9,072 nucleotides of DNA from Alphaproteobacteria bacterium (GTDB taxonomy: Bacteria; Pseudomonadota; Alphaproteobacteria; Sphingomonadales; Sphingomonadaceae), in the NCBI GenBank assembly GCA_028293005.1, contig JAQGLH010000007.1:1-9072 (forward strand), written 5' to 3'. The position numbers and the translations under genes are program-made. The first letter of the stretch is position 1. Every line of letters starts with the position of its first letter. Positions 1 to 6,351 of this stretch are shown here, piece by piece. The notes under the pieces are model-generated. The model ran no database searches, was not told the origin of the DNA, and saw only the letters and a list, made by a program, of their open reading frames with translations.

Positions 1-1184
1 CGGACAGCGATCTGTTCGCCGATTACAAGGCCAAGATCGGCAAGCTCGACGCGCCCGCGGCCGAGAAGACCCGCTTGATCGAGGCGGGCCGCAAGGCGAT
101 GGTCGAAGAGATCAAGCCCGCCTACCAGCGTGTGATCGCGCTGATGCAGGTGCAGCGCAAAGCGGCGGGGACCGACGACGGCGTCTGGCGCTTTCCCAAC
201 GGCGCGGACCAATATGCGGCGCTGCTGCGCTATTACACCACGACCGCGCTCGACGCCGACCAGATCCATAGCCTCGGGCTGCAGCAGGTCGATCGCATCC
301 ACAACGAGATGCGCGCGCTGATGGCCCGCATCGGCTTCACCGGCACGCTCCAGCAGTTCTTCGCCAAGATGCGGACCGACCGGAGCCTGTTCCTGCCCAA
401 CACGGCGGCGGGCAAGCAGGCCTATCTCGCCGAGACCGAAAAAGCCAACCGCGAGATGGAGGCCTTGCTTCCGGCCTGGTTCAACACGCTCCCCAAATCG
501 TCGCTGCTGGTCAAGCCGGTCGAGCCGTTCCGCGAGAAATCGGCGGGTAAGGCCTTCTACCAGCGCCCCGCGCCCGACGGCTCGCGCCCCGGCACTTATT
601 ACGTCAACCTCTACAATATGGCGGACATGCCGACCTCGGAGATCGAGGCCTTGTTCTACCATGAGGGGATTCCGGGCCACCACCTCCAGCTCGCGGTGCA
701 GACCGAGCTTGGCGCCGACGTGCCGGCGTTCCGCCGCTTCGGCGGCTTCACCGCCTACATCGAAGGTTGGGGCCTCTATTCGGAGCGGCTCGCCAAGGAC
801 ATGGGCCAGTATAAGGACCCATACCGCGATTTCAGGCGGGTCCAGCTCGAGCTCCACCGCGCGATCCGGCTGGTCGTGGACAGCGGGCTCCATCACGGGC
901 GCTGGACGCGCGAACAGGCGATCAAATATGTCGAGGACAACAGCGCCGACGCGCCGGGCGGCATCGTCAAGGCGATCGAACGCTATATCGTCTACCCCGG
1001 CCAGGCGACCGCCTACATGGTCGGCAAGCTCAAGATCGAGCAATTGCGCGACCGGGCAAAGGCGGCGCTCGGCGACAGGTTCGACATCAAGGGCTTCCAC
1101 GACGTGGTGCTGCTGTCGGGGCCGGTGCCGCTCGATATCTTGGAGCGGAATGTCGACGCGTGGATCGCACGCCAGCGGGGGTGA
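1..1184 (+). CDS. DUF885 family metallopeptidase-like protein, 5'-truncated by window edge
   Basis: The reading frame is open from base 3 to the stop at 1184, so the window holds about 393 C-terminal residues; DUF885 proteins are usually near 600 residues, so roughly a third is missing upstream. The internal TTG at 75 is not a credible start, because coding sequence continues to the left edge. The diagnostic block is HEGIPGHH at 660-683, a variant zinc-binding HExxxGH motif. It is followed about 25 residues later by YIEGWGLYSERL (759-794), whose glutamates are the probable third metal ligand or catalytic neighbours. The family is widespread in proteobacteria, often as exported proteins, and is treated as a putative metallopeptidase; no substrate can be read from the sequence. 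An N-terminal signal peptide cannot be checked. The gene converges on the minus-strand gene 46 bases downstream, with no clear terminator between them. Family assignment is confident; enzymatic activity is inferred. Confidence 0.9.
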   Translation, partial: DSDLFADYKAKIGKLDAPAAEKTRLIEAGRKAMVEEIKPAYQRVIALMQVQRKAAGTDDGVWRFPNGADQYAALLRYYTTTALDADQIHSLGLQQVDRIHNEMRALMARIGFTGTLQQFFAKMRTDRSLFLPNTAAGKQAYLAETEKANREMEALLPAWFNTLPKSSLLVKPVEPFREKSAGKAFYQRPAPDGSRPGTYYVNLYNMADMPTSEIEALFYHEGIPGHHLQLAVQTELGADVPAFRRFGGFTAYIEGWGLYSERLAKDMGQYKDPYRDFRRVQLELHRAIRLVVDSGLHHGRWTREQAIKYVEDNSADAPGGIVKAIERYIVYPGQATAYMVGKLKIEQLRDRAKAALGDRFDIKGFHDVVLLSGPVPLDILERNVDAWIARQRG

Positions 1185-1230
1185 AGGGGCAGACTTCGTG
1201 GAGGCGCAGACTTCCGCTTAGCTCCTCACC

Positions 1231-1542
1231 CTAGCAATCGACGTCCGCGATCAACCGGTGCTGGAACGGGCGGTTGTCGACCAAGCCGCGCTGGAGCTTG
1301 CTGAATATGCCGCCGAGCAGGGTCGGCAGCAGGCCTTCGACCGCCATCAGATCCTCGAGCTTGCGGATGTCGATATTGATCTGCAGCCGGCCGTCATATT
1401 CGAAGCTGATCGTGGTGTCCTTGGGGCAATGCGCGCGCACCGCCTGCGCGATCCGATCGAGCTCGGCGGTCACGATCCTGGCTCGCGGCGGCACTGATAT
1501 CGGCTCGACATTGTCCGTCGCCACGGCTTCGCCATCGCTCAT
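1231..1542 (-). CDS. Hypothetical protein, 103 residues
   Basis: I do not recognise this protein. The start is placed at ATG 1542 (reading MSDGEAVATDN), because GGGGGA lies 8 bases upstream of it. The longer frame to 1620 adds 26 residues with no ribosome binding site and is unlikely. The product is acidic at the N-terminus. It then has an amphipathic helix-like stretch (TAELDRIAQAVRAH), a short alternating hydrophobic segment (TISFEYDGRLQINIDI, likely beta strands) and a helical part (LEDLMAVEGLLPTLLGGIF). No signal peptide, membrane segment or catalytic motif is visible, so it is probably a small cytoplasmic alpha/beta protein. A possible -10 (TATTAT, minus strand, 1583-1578) lies about 36 bases upstream of the start, but I see no convincing -35. 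It stands alone between a convergent and a divergent gene. Reality of the gene is supported by codon-like GC bias and the ribosome binding site; function is unknown. Confidence 0.7.
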   Translation of the reverse strand: MSDGEAVATDNVEPISVPPRARIVTAELDRIAQAVRAHCPKDTTISFEYDGRLQINIDIRKLEDLMAVEGLLPTLLGGIFSKLQRGLVDNRPFQHRLIADVDC

Positions 1543-1889
1543 TTCGATTGTCCCCCGAATCCCGACTTGATCCGAGCATAATATGAAAGCGGCAGCGAGG
1601 CGACGCGCTTTCGTGCCCACCTACATCAAAATGTCGGCAGTCCTCGAGCCGGCGGCAAGACCGGACGCGAACGCCCGACTCGAGGCGCGCCGATGTAAGG
1701 CCGAAGACCGCATTAGACATGTATCAACTTTTTCGGCGCACCCCTAAGATCGGCGGGGGAGCAATTGCGAACAACGCTGGCTGCGGCAGGAGGCTGTATT
1801 TGCCTGACATTTGCCGTCGACACAGTCATTCCTTGCCATTTTCAATAGGTTATGGAATTACGCACTCGATCGCCCCAGGGGGGAAGACG
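1543..1889. other. Divergent intergenic region between the 103-residue gene and the S8 protease
   Basis: This 347-base stretch separates two divergent genes and should hold both promoters. It is less GC-rich than the flanking genes, particularly around 1720-1730 and 1800-1860. Frames that cross it (for example the extension of the protease frame back to 1719) lack ribosome binding sites and encode no recognisable peptide. I see no RNA gene, no strong terminator and no long repeat in it. Confidence 0.6.
1833..1861 (+). promoter_or_regulatory. Possible promoter of the S8 protease gene
   Basis: TTGCCA at 1833-1838 is a fair -35 match. With a 17-base spacer it is followed by AATTAC at 1856-1861, a poor -10 match. 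The segment is the most AT-rich part of the leader and would give a transcript start about 20 bases before the ribosome binding site. This is a weak, position-based guess. Confidence 0.25.
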
Positions 1890-4187
1890 ATGAAGAAGAC
1901 ATTCGTGCGGAACGGCGTTTCGACACTGATCGCCGGGTTGCTGCTTGCCGGCCCGCAGGCCGCCTTCGCGAAGAAAAAGGCGCCGCCGCCGCCGCCGCCG
2001 GCAGCGCCGGCCCCTTCCAACAGCGACGAATGGGCGCTGATCGGGCTGACGCCGGCGCTGGTTGCGAGCGCGACGCAGGGCAGCGGATCGATCGTCGCGC
2101 TGCTCGACGGGCGCACCGACTGCACGCATGCCGATCTCGCCGGCCGATGCCAGAATGTGGCGATCGCGGGCGGGCGCTATCGCCTCAACGATCCGCACGG
2201 AACGCACACCGCAGGGATCATCGCCGGCACCAAATACGGCGTCGCCCCCGGCGCCAGGATCATCAATTACGGCGTGTTCGACGATCTCGGCTATGTCGCG
2301 ACCGGCACCAAGCTGATCTCCGCGTGGCGCGACGCTGGCGCGAAGGGCGCGACGATCGCGAGCATGAGCTTCGGCTGCTCGACCTTGGCGCTGTGCTTCA
2401 CCGGCGACGAAGTGCGGGCGATGGCGGACCCCAATCTCAAGATGCTGTTCGTCAAGGCCGCAGGCAACGACGGCACCAATCTGTCGAACGAGGCGATCGC
2501 GGTTTCGGCTGCGGACGCGGCTGCGGCGATGGCACGCACGATCCTGGTCGGCAGCATCGAGCTCAACGGCACGATGAGCAGCTTTTCGAACCGCCCTGGC
2601 GAGGGATGCCTGCTGAGCAGCGGCGCGTCCGTCTGCAGCCCCGGCCTGCAATGGAAGAATTATTTCATCGTCGCGCCGGGCAGGTCGATCTTCTCGACGC
2701 TTCCGGGGCAGGGCTACGGCTACATGTCCGGCACCAGCATGGCGACGCCAGTCGTGGCGGGCGTCGCGGCGTTGCTCGAGGCGCGCTGGCCGACCTTGAA
2801 ATCCTCGCCGGAGAGCGTCGCCAGAATATTGCTGACCTCGGCCACCGATCTCGGCGCACCGGGCGTCGACGGCGTCTATGGCTGGGGGCTGCTCAACGTC
2901 GGCCGCGCATTCCAGGCGCAGGGCAACGTCACCCTGGTCAGCGCGAAGGGCGTCCCCACCGTGGTGACGGGTAGCAGCACCACTGCGTCAGCGACGCTTG
3001 CGCGGCTCGCCGCGGCGCTCGGGCCGGTCACCGTGTACGACGTTTATGGCCGCGATTTTGCGCTTGCGGAGACCAACGCGCTGCAGGTCCGTTCGGATCG
3101 CTACGCGATGCGCCAGTTGCTCGGCCGCGCGCTGCTCGGGATGGGCGCGCAGGCGGACTGGGCCTCAGCTTTCTTCGCGAGCCGCCATGCCCCGCGCGGC
3201 TTTGCGATGTTCAATTCGCCGGCCGAGCCGAGCGCGAGCCTGTTCTCGCCCGATCGCTCGCTGCGGATGGGCGTCGATATGCCGTTCAAGGGCGGCGTCG
3301 CCCAGCTTCGCATCACCGGGGCGTCGGCAAGCCGGCTCGACTTCGCCTACGATCCCAGCCTGCGTCCGCTGTCCTTCTTCGCATCGACCGGGCTGATCAA
3401 AAGTGCGCTGTTCGCGCACGCCCTCGTCAACGTCTCCGCCAACGGCAGGCTGTCGATCTATGGCACCACCACCAGCGCCGGATCGATCTCGGCGGCGGCT
3501 CCGGACCAGCCTTTGTTCGACCAGCTCGCCGACCGCGATTCGGCGACGCGACTCGCGCTCACCGGCAGCCGCGTCGCGCTGCACCAAAGCGGGGTGGGAA
3601 TGGGCTACTGGCTTCAGCCGGACGAGCACACGGTGATCGGCTTCAACGGCTCGATGCTCGCGCAACGCGGTGGCTATTACGACATGGTCTCCGATCTGCC
3701 CGCGTTCGGCAAGCAGACCCGGATGCTCAACCTCGGCGCCGCGGTAAGCCGCAGGATCGGTTCCTGGGAAGCCTCGCTGTCGGGTGAAGCGACCCATCTG
3801 CGCACCGCCGCCTCGTCCGCCGGCTTGCGGCTGACGCCGGCGAACATCGTCTCCGCGGAAGTCCGGATGCGAAAGTCGGGCATCGCGTTCCGGGACGGAA
3901 GCCTGAGCGACAGCCTCGGCCTTGCGCTGGTGATGCCGCCCAGGGCCGTCTCCGGCACGCTGGCGGCCGACTACATGACGCGCAGCGAGGACGGCCTCGG
4001 CCGCGTCGCGGCGGCCTATCGCTATCCGCTGTCCAGGATTGGCGCGGACCCGGTCAAGCTCGAGGCTGCCTACCAGCTCAGCGGCGGATCATCCTGGTCG
4101 TTCGACGTGAGCGGCGGCCTCAACCTGCGCCACAGCGATTATGGTGGCGAGGGCGAAGCGCTCGCGAGCCTGCGCCTGAGCCTCTAG
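1890..4187 (+). CDS. Secreted S8 (subtilisin-like) serine protease with beta-rich, possibly autotransporter-type C-terminus
   Basis: The start is ATG 1890, giving 765 residues; a G-rich ribosome binding site (AGGGGGGAAG) lies just upstream, and a signal peptide follows at once (residues 1-27, ending QAAFA). The alternative ATG at 1719 would bury that signal peptide. A proline run (residues about 31-42) leads into the S8 catalytic domain (about 60-340). Visible active-site residues are Asp73 (VALLDGRTD), His103 (DPHGTHTAG), oxyanion Asn193 (AAGNDGTN) and Ser283 (SGTSMATPVVAG), so the enzyme looks intact. The Asp motif is DG rather than the usual DTG or DSG. All six cysteines of the mature protein lie in this domain as three close pairs, suggesting disulfides. 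Residues about 400-765 are rich in alternating, glycine- and serine-punctuated strands (such as MGYWLQPDEHTVIGFNGSML), consistent with an outer-membrane beta-barrel. However, the protein ends LASLRLSL, without the terminal Phe typical of such barrels. It is probably surface-attached or self-secreted; the substrate is unknown. Confidence 0.93.
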   Translation: MKKTFVRNGVSTLIAGLLLAGPQAAFAKKKAPPPPPPAAPAPSNSDEWALIGLTPALVASATQGSGSIVALLDGRTDCTHADLAGRCQNVAIAGGRYRLNDPHGTHTAGIIAGTKYGVAPGARIINYGVFDDLGYVATGTKLISAWRDAGAKGATIASMSFGCSTLALCFTGDEVRAMADPNLKMLFVKAAGNDGTNLSNEAIAVSAADAAAAMARTILVGSIELNGTMSSFSNRPGEGCLLSSGASVCSPGLQWKNYFIVAPGRSIFSTLPGQGYGYMSGTSMATPVVAGVAALLEARWPTLKSSPESVARILLTSATDLGAPGVDGVYGWGLLNVGRAFQAQGNVTLVSAKGVPTVVTGSSTTASATLARLAAALGPVTVYDVYGRDFALAETNALQVRSDRYAMRQLLGRALLGMGAQADWASAFFASRHAPRGFAMFNSPAEPSASLFSPDRSLRMGVDMPFKGGVAQLRITGASASRLDFAYDPSLRPLSFFASTGLIKSALFAHALVNVSANGRLSIYGTTTSAGSISAAAPDQPLFDQLADRDSATRLALTGSRVALHQSGVGMGYWLQPDEHTVIGFNGSMLAQRGGYYDMVSDLPAFGKQTRMLNLGAAVSRRIGSWEASLSGEATHLRTAASSAGLRLTPANIVSAEVRMRKSGIAFRDGSLSDSLGLALVMPPRAVSGTLAADYMTRSEDGLGRVAAAYRYPLSRIGADPVKLEAAYQLSGGSSWSFDVSGGLNLRHSDYGGEGEALASLRLSL

Positions 4188-4309
4188 ACGAGGGGAAGAT
4201 AGCGCTGGTCTCGTTGCGGAGCGAGCCGCTCGCGTGCGGTCCAAGCCACGAGAAAGGCGAGATTTTCCCGGTAAATCGAGATGCCCCTGTCTTTTCCGGC
4301 CAAAAGGCC

Positions 4310-4315
4310 TATATA
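4310..4315 (+). promoter_or_regulatory. Probable -10 of the cspA-type gene
   Basis: TATATA at 4310-4315 is a good -10 hexamer. The -35 is weak; CTGTCT near 4288-4293 is the closest fit, at 16 bases. The spacer contains the small palindrome GGCC-AAAA-GGCC (4298-4309). Transcription would begin near 4322 and give a leader of about 115 bases before the ATG at 4438. Only a few cold-shock genes have such a leader in this region, which supports the placement. Confidence 0.45.
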
Positions 4316-4394
4316 GAGACTGCTACAGTCGCAATTTGAACGGTCTTCGGTGCTTTGCGGCTCCTATTTCCTTCTCTCGCTTCTCCTAGCACCA

Positions 4395-4415
4395 GGGGAC
4401 CGCCTTTCGGTCCCC
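4395..4415 (+). promoter_or_regulatory. Leader hairpin just upstream of the cspA ribosome binding site
   Basis: GGGGACCG (4395-4402) and CGGTCCCC (4408-4415) form a perfect 8-bp stem with loop CCTTT. It ends 7 bases before the ribosome binding site AAGAAGGA (4423-4430), inside an A/T-rich stretch that is otherwise unpaired. No U-run follows, so it is not a terminator. Cold-shock leaders are known to control mRNA stability and translation; that this hairpin does so is inference. Confidence 0.6.
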
Positions 4416-4437
4416 CTAAATAAAGAAGGAATATATT

Positions 4438-4644
4438 ATGCCAGTCGGCACCGTGAAATTTTTCGACACCGCCAAGGGCTATGGCTTCATCACCAACGAA
4501 GCCGGGGGCAAGGATGCCTTCGTCCATATCAGCGCGGTCGAGGCCTCGGGAATGCACACGCTCGAGAAGGAGCAGCGCATCTCGTACGATCTCGAGAACG
4601 ACCAGCGCGGCAAAACCAGCGCAGTCAATCTGCAGGCTGTCTGA
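4438..4644 (+). CDS. Cold-shock protein (CspA family)
   Basis: This 68-residue protein is the full length of a single cold-shock domain. It binds single-stranded nucleic acid and acts as an RNA chaperone in the cytoplasm. RNP1 is KGYGFI (residues 13-18) and RNP2 is DAFVHI (26-31), with the conserved aromatics F8, F9, Y15, F17, F28 and H30. It opens MPVGTVKFFD, close to the usual MxxGTVKWFN, with Phe in the position that is often Trp. The start follows ribosome binding site AAGAAGGA by 7 bases. The gene has its own leader and promoter upstream and a terminator right after it, so it is probably expressed alone at a high level, with some read-through into the next small gene. Family assignment is certain; whether it is cold-induced, growth-phase-regulated or constitutive cannot be read from the sequence. 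Confidence 0.97.
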   Translation: MPVGTVKFFDTAKGYGFITNEAGGKDAFVHISAVEASGMHTLEKEQRISYDLENDQRGKTSAVNLQAV

Positions 4645-4651
4645 GCCGCCG

Positions 4652-4669
4652 CCTCCGCTTTTGCGGAGG
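4652..4669 (+). repeat. Small hairpin after cspA stop codon
   Basis: CCTCCGC (4652-4658), loop TTTT and GCGGAGG (4663-4669) make a perfect 7-bp stem that starts 8 bases after the cspA stop. It has no U-run of its own and precedes the stronger terminator hairpin. It may protect the 3' end of the cspA mRNA from exonucleases; this role is inferred. Confidence 0.55.
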
Positions 4670-4678
4670 AAGACGAAA

Positions 4679-4709
4679 GGCGGGTGCCACCCGGCACCCG
4701 CCCCTTTTT
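4679..4709 (+). terminator. Intrinsic terminator of the cspA-type gene
   Basis: GGCGGGTGCC (4679-4688) and GGCACCCGCC (4693-4702) form a perfect 10-bp GC-rich stem with loop ACCC, followed by CC and then TTTTT (4705-4709). This is a textbook rho-independent terminator. The next gene starts only 16 bases later, so that gene is either fed by read-through or has a promoter I cannot see. Confidence 0.88.
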
Positions 4710-4724
4710 CGATCGGAGGTCATC

Positions 4725-4943
4725 ATGTCGGCACAAAGCGATTTCTACCAGGCCCGCGCCGCCGAGGCACGCGCGAGCGCCACTGAAGCAACGCTCGACA
4801 ATGTCCGCGATCGCTGGCTCCGCTCCGAAGCGAGCTGGGGCGAGATGGCCGCGCGTAGCGAGCGCGGCGACAAAAGACGCGCCCAGCTGATCGAGGAAAA
4901 AGCCACCGCGGCCGACGCTTCGCACGCGGCGCTGCTCACCTGA
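4725..4943 (+). CDS. Small helical conserved-type protein, 72 residues
   Basis: ATG 4725 is preceded by CGGAGG (4714-4719) at an ideal 5-base spacing, which fixes the start; the longer frame from 4350 runs through the cspA leader and terminator and is not real. The product is soluble-looking, charged and predicted mostly helical. Its core is ATLDNVRDRWLRSEASWGEM (residues 22-41), with the two tryptophans one helical face apart, followed by an Arg/Lys-rich segment (ERGDKRRAQLIEEKA). Small proteins with this SEAxW pattern are, as I recall, common in sphingomonads and other alphaproteobacteria, but no function is assigned. It may be a coiled-coil or nucleic-acid-associated protein. It sits right behind the cspA terminator, so joint expression in stress is possible but unproven. 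Confidence 0.8.
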   Translation: MSAQSDFYQARAAEARASATEATLDNVRDRWLRSEASWGEMAARSERGDKRRAQLIEEKATAADASHAALLT

Positions 4944-4965
4944 TCCAAGGCGCAGGTCGGGCCTC

Positions 4966-4998
4966 AAAAAGCTGTCTTCGGGAAGCGCCGTGCTTCCC
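4966..4998. terminator. Possible terminator at the convergent end of the Nudix operon
   Basis: GGGAAGC (4980-4986), loop GCCGT and GCTTCCC (4992-4998) form a perfect 7-bp stem between two convergent transcription units. Read on the minus strand, a run of five T lies 9 bases beyond the stem (4970-4966), which is farther than normal, so termination is uncertain. Read on the plus strand there is no U-run. It is the only hairpin candidate in this intergenic stretch. Confidence 0.3.
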
Positions 4999-5012
4999 AC
5001 CGCTCCGCTCGG

Positions 5013-5051
5013 CCGAGCCTATACCCCGAGCCTGTACCCCGAGCCTGTACA
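5013..5051. repeat. Three tandem copies of a 13-base repeat
   Basis: The units are CCGAGCCTATACC (5013-5025), CCGAGCCTGTACC (5026-5038) and CCGAGCCTGTACA (5039-5051); each differs from the next by one base. They lie in the 212-base gap between the convergent ends of the 72-residue gene and the Nudix gene and are outside any credible coding sequence. A 13-base period keeps no reading frame. No protein-binding role is evident. Confidence 0.85.
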
Positions 5052-5155
5052 AGGGGCCTCTCCTTCAGCTCTGGCGAACAGACGCAGCGGATAAGTGATC
5101 GACAGGCTAAGCCCGAACCGAAGATGTGGCACCAAGGCCGCATTTCCCGGGAGAG

Positions 5156-5680
5156 CTAGCCGAGCAGCGCGCTTCCAAGCAACAACAGCAATTTGACGTC
5201 GATCGCCGCGCCTTGCGCGCGCTTGCTTGCGACGAAGGCGGGGACATCGCCGAGCGGCACGCGGTGGACGCTGATCTCTTCGCCCTCGACGCCGCCGCCT
5301 TCGCCGACCTTGCTCAGCCCGTCGGCTCGAACCAGGCTGAAGCCTTCGGACGACATGCCCGGCGAAGCGTGAAAGCGGCCGAGGTCGACGATATGTGTGG
5401 CGCGGTAGCCGGTTTCCTCTTCGAGCTCGCGGATCGCTGCGGCCTCGACCTCCTCGCCTTCCTTGTCGTCGCCGACCAGCCCGGCGGGGAGCTCGATGCA
5501 CTGGCAGCCGAGCGGCACGCGATATTGCTCGACGAGCAAAACGTCGCCGTCCACGATCGCGACGATCACCGCGGCGCTGACTCCGCGCGTGCGCGAGACA
5601 TATTCCCAGCGGCCCTTGCGCTTGGCGGCAAGATACTTGCCCTCCCAGACGATCTCCTCGGGCCCTTCCTCGTCGCTCAC
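5156..5680 (-). CDS. Nudix hydrolase, ADP-ribose pyrophosphatase-like
   Basis: The start is GTG 5680, whose GTGA overlaps the stop of the upstream TPM gene by 4 bases; this gives 174 residues. Frames farther upstream lie inside the TPM gene in another phase. The Nudix box is complete and canonical at residues 70-92: Gly70, Glu76, Arg84-Glu85, Glu88-Glu89 and Gly91 fit GX5EX7REUXEEXGU. The glutamates coordinate Mg2+ or Mn2+. The preceding EQYRVPLG and the following FHASPGMSSEGF (103-114), with a proline about 15 residues after the box, are typical of the ADP-ribose pyrophosphatase branch, which cleaves ADP-ribose to AMP and ribose 5-phosphate. The exact substrate remains inferred; other nucleoside diphosphate sugars are possible. 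No signal peptide is present, so it is cytoplasmic. Its translation is probably coupled to the TPM gene. It is the last gene of the LemA/TPM run. Confidence 0.93.
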   Translation of the reverse strand: MSDEEGPEEIVWEGKYLAAKRKGRWEYVSRTRGVSAAVIVAIVDGDVLLVEQYRVPLGCQCIELPAGLVGDDKEGEEVEAAAIRELEEETGYRATHIVDLGRFHASPGMSSEGFSLVRADGLSKVGEGGGVEGEEISVHRVPLGDVPAFVASKRAQGAAIDVKLLLLLGSALLG

Positions 5681-6351
5681 AGCTCGACTAGCCTGTCCGG
5701 AAGCTCGTTCTCGTCGGTGGTGGTCTTGGGGAAATGCTCGGCGAGCAGATCGCCGATGATCACGACCGCATTGGCCATGCCTTCGCCCGGCCGCCCCGCC
5801 TTCACCTCGGCGACAAGCGCCGCCATCGCATCGCCCCACGCCTCGGGCGCGACCTTCGAATGGATCGCCTCGTCCGCGACGATCTCGGCGCGGCGCTCGG
5901 CAAGCGAGAGGTAGAGCAGCACCCCGGTCCGCCCAACGGTCCGCCGCTCGGCGCCGACCTTGAAATATTGCACCGCGCGGCGCCGCACCCGCCGCGCCTT
6001 GGTCGCGCCCGGGGTGAGCGCCATCCTCAACGGCGGATACACCAGCGCGTAGCGCACGATCAGGAAGACCGCAGTGAGCGCCATGAACAGCAAGGCCATC
6101 AGCGTGCCGCGCGTCAGCACGGCGTTCCAGCCAAGCATCGGTGCCATCGCATCGTCGAACGCCGCTTGCGGCACGAAGCCGATCAGCGCCGGCACGAGCA
6201 GCATCGCCAGCACCGCATAATGAAGCCCGACATCGTGATAGGCATCCGACCGATCGGCGACGATCGTGACGATCTCGCCGTTGCTCTTGCGCTCGGCTTC
6301 GGTCACCGCGGCGGTGACGCGGTCACGATCGGCGTCGCTCATCCTCGGCAT
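5677..6351 (-). CDS. Membrane TPM-domain protein (second TPM gene of the operon)
   Basis: Of three clustered ATGs, the one at 6351 has GGAGG at 6 bases, so I choose it; the ATG at 6357 abuts the GGAGG, and the ATG at 6342 has only a GAGG one base away. The product has 224 residues. The start shares one base with the stop of the upstream gene (TGATG), which implies coupled translation. An N-terminal segment with the TPM-like NGEIVTIVADRSD (residues 24-36) is followed by two likely membrane spans, about 43-61 and 82-104. A basic stretch (KARRVRRRAVQYF) and the rest of the TPM-like region follow (RTVGRTGVLLYLSLAERRAEIV, 138-159; GMANAVVIIGDLLAEHFP, 191-208). The domain therefore appears to be interrupted by the membrane hairpin, as in other short YgcG-neighbour proteins. 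TPM domains have been linked to phosphatase activity in plants and to envelope or photosystem repair; the bacterial role is unknown. It likely acts with the preceding TPM protein and LemA. Confidence 0.87.
   Translation of the reverse strand: MPRMSDADRDRVTAAVTEAERKSNGEIVTIVADRSDAYHDVGLHYAVLAMLLVPALIGFVPQAAFDDAMAPMLGWNAVLTRGTLMALLFMALTAVFLIVRYALVYPPLRMALTPGATKARRVRRRAVQYFKVGAERRTVGRTGVLLYLSLAERRAEIVADEAIHSKVAPEAWGDAMAALVAEVKAGRPGEGMANAVVIIGDLLAEHFPKTTTDENELPDRLVEL

Noticed and set aside
1185..1230. Repeated GCAGACTTC between the DUF885 and 103-residue genes
   Set aside because: Two copies of 9 bases in 46 bases, without pairing, U-run or further copies; too little to call a feature.
1719..1889. 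N-terminal extension of the protease frame
   Set aside because: It lacks a ribosome binding site and would place the signal peptide 57 residues inside the protein.
1811..2974. 387-residue plus-strand frame overlapping the protease
   Set aside because: It is an out-of-frame reading of the S8 protease gene, very Arg-rich, with no domain. The protease frame carries the full catalytic triad.
4221..4233. GCGAG-CCG-CTCGC hairpin after the protease gene as its terminator
   Set aside because: The stem is only 5 bp and no U-run follows.
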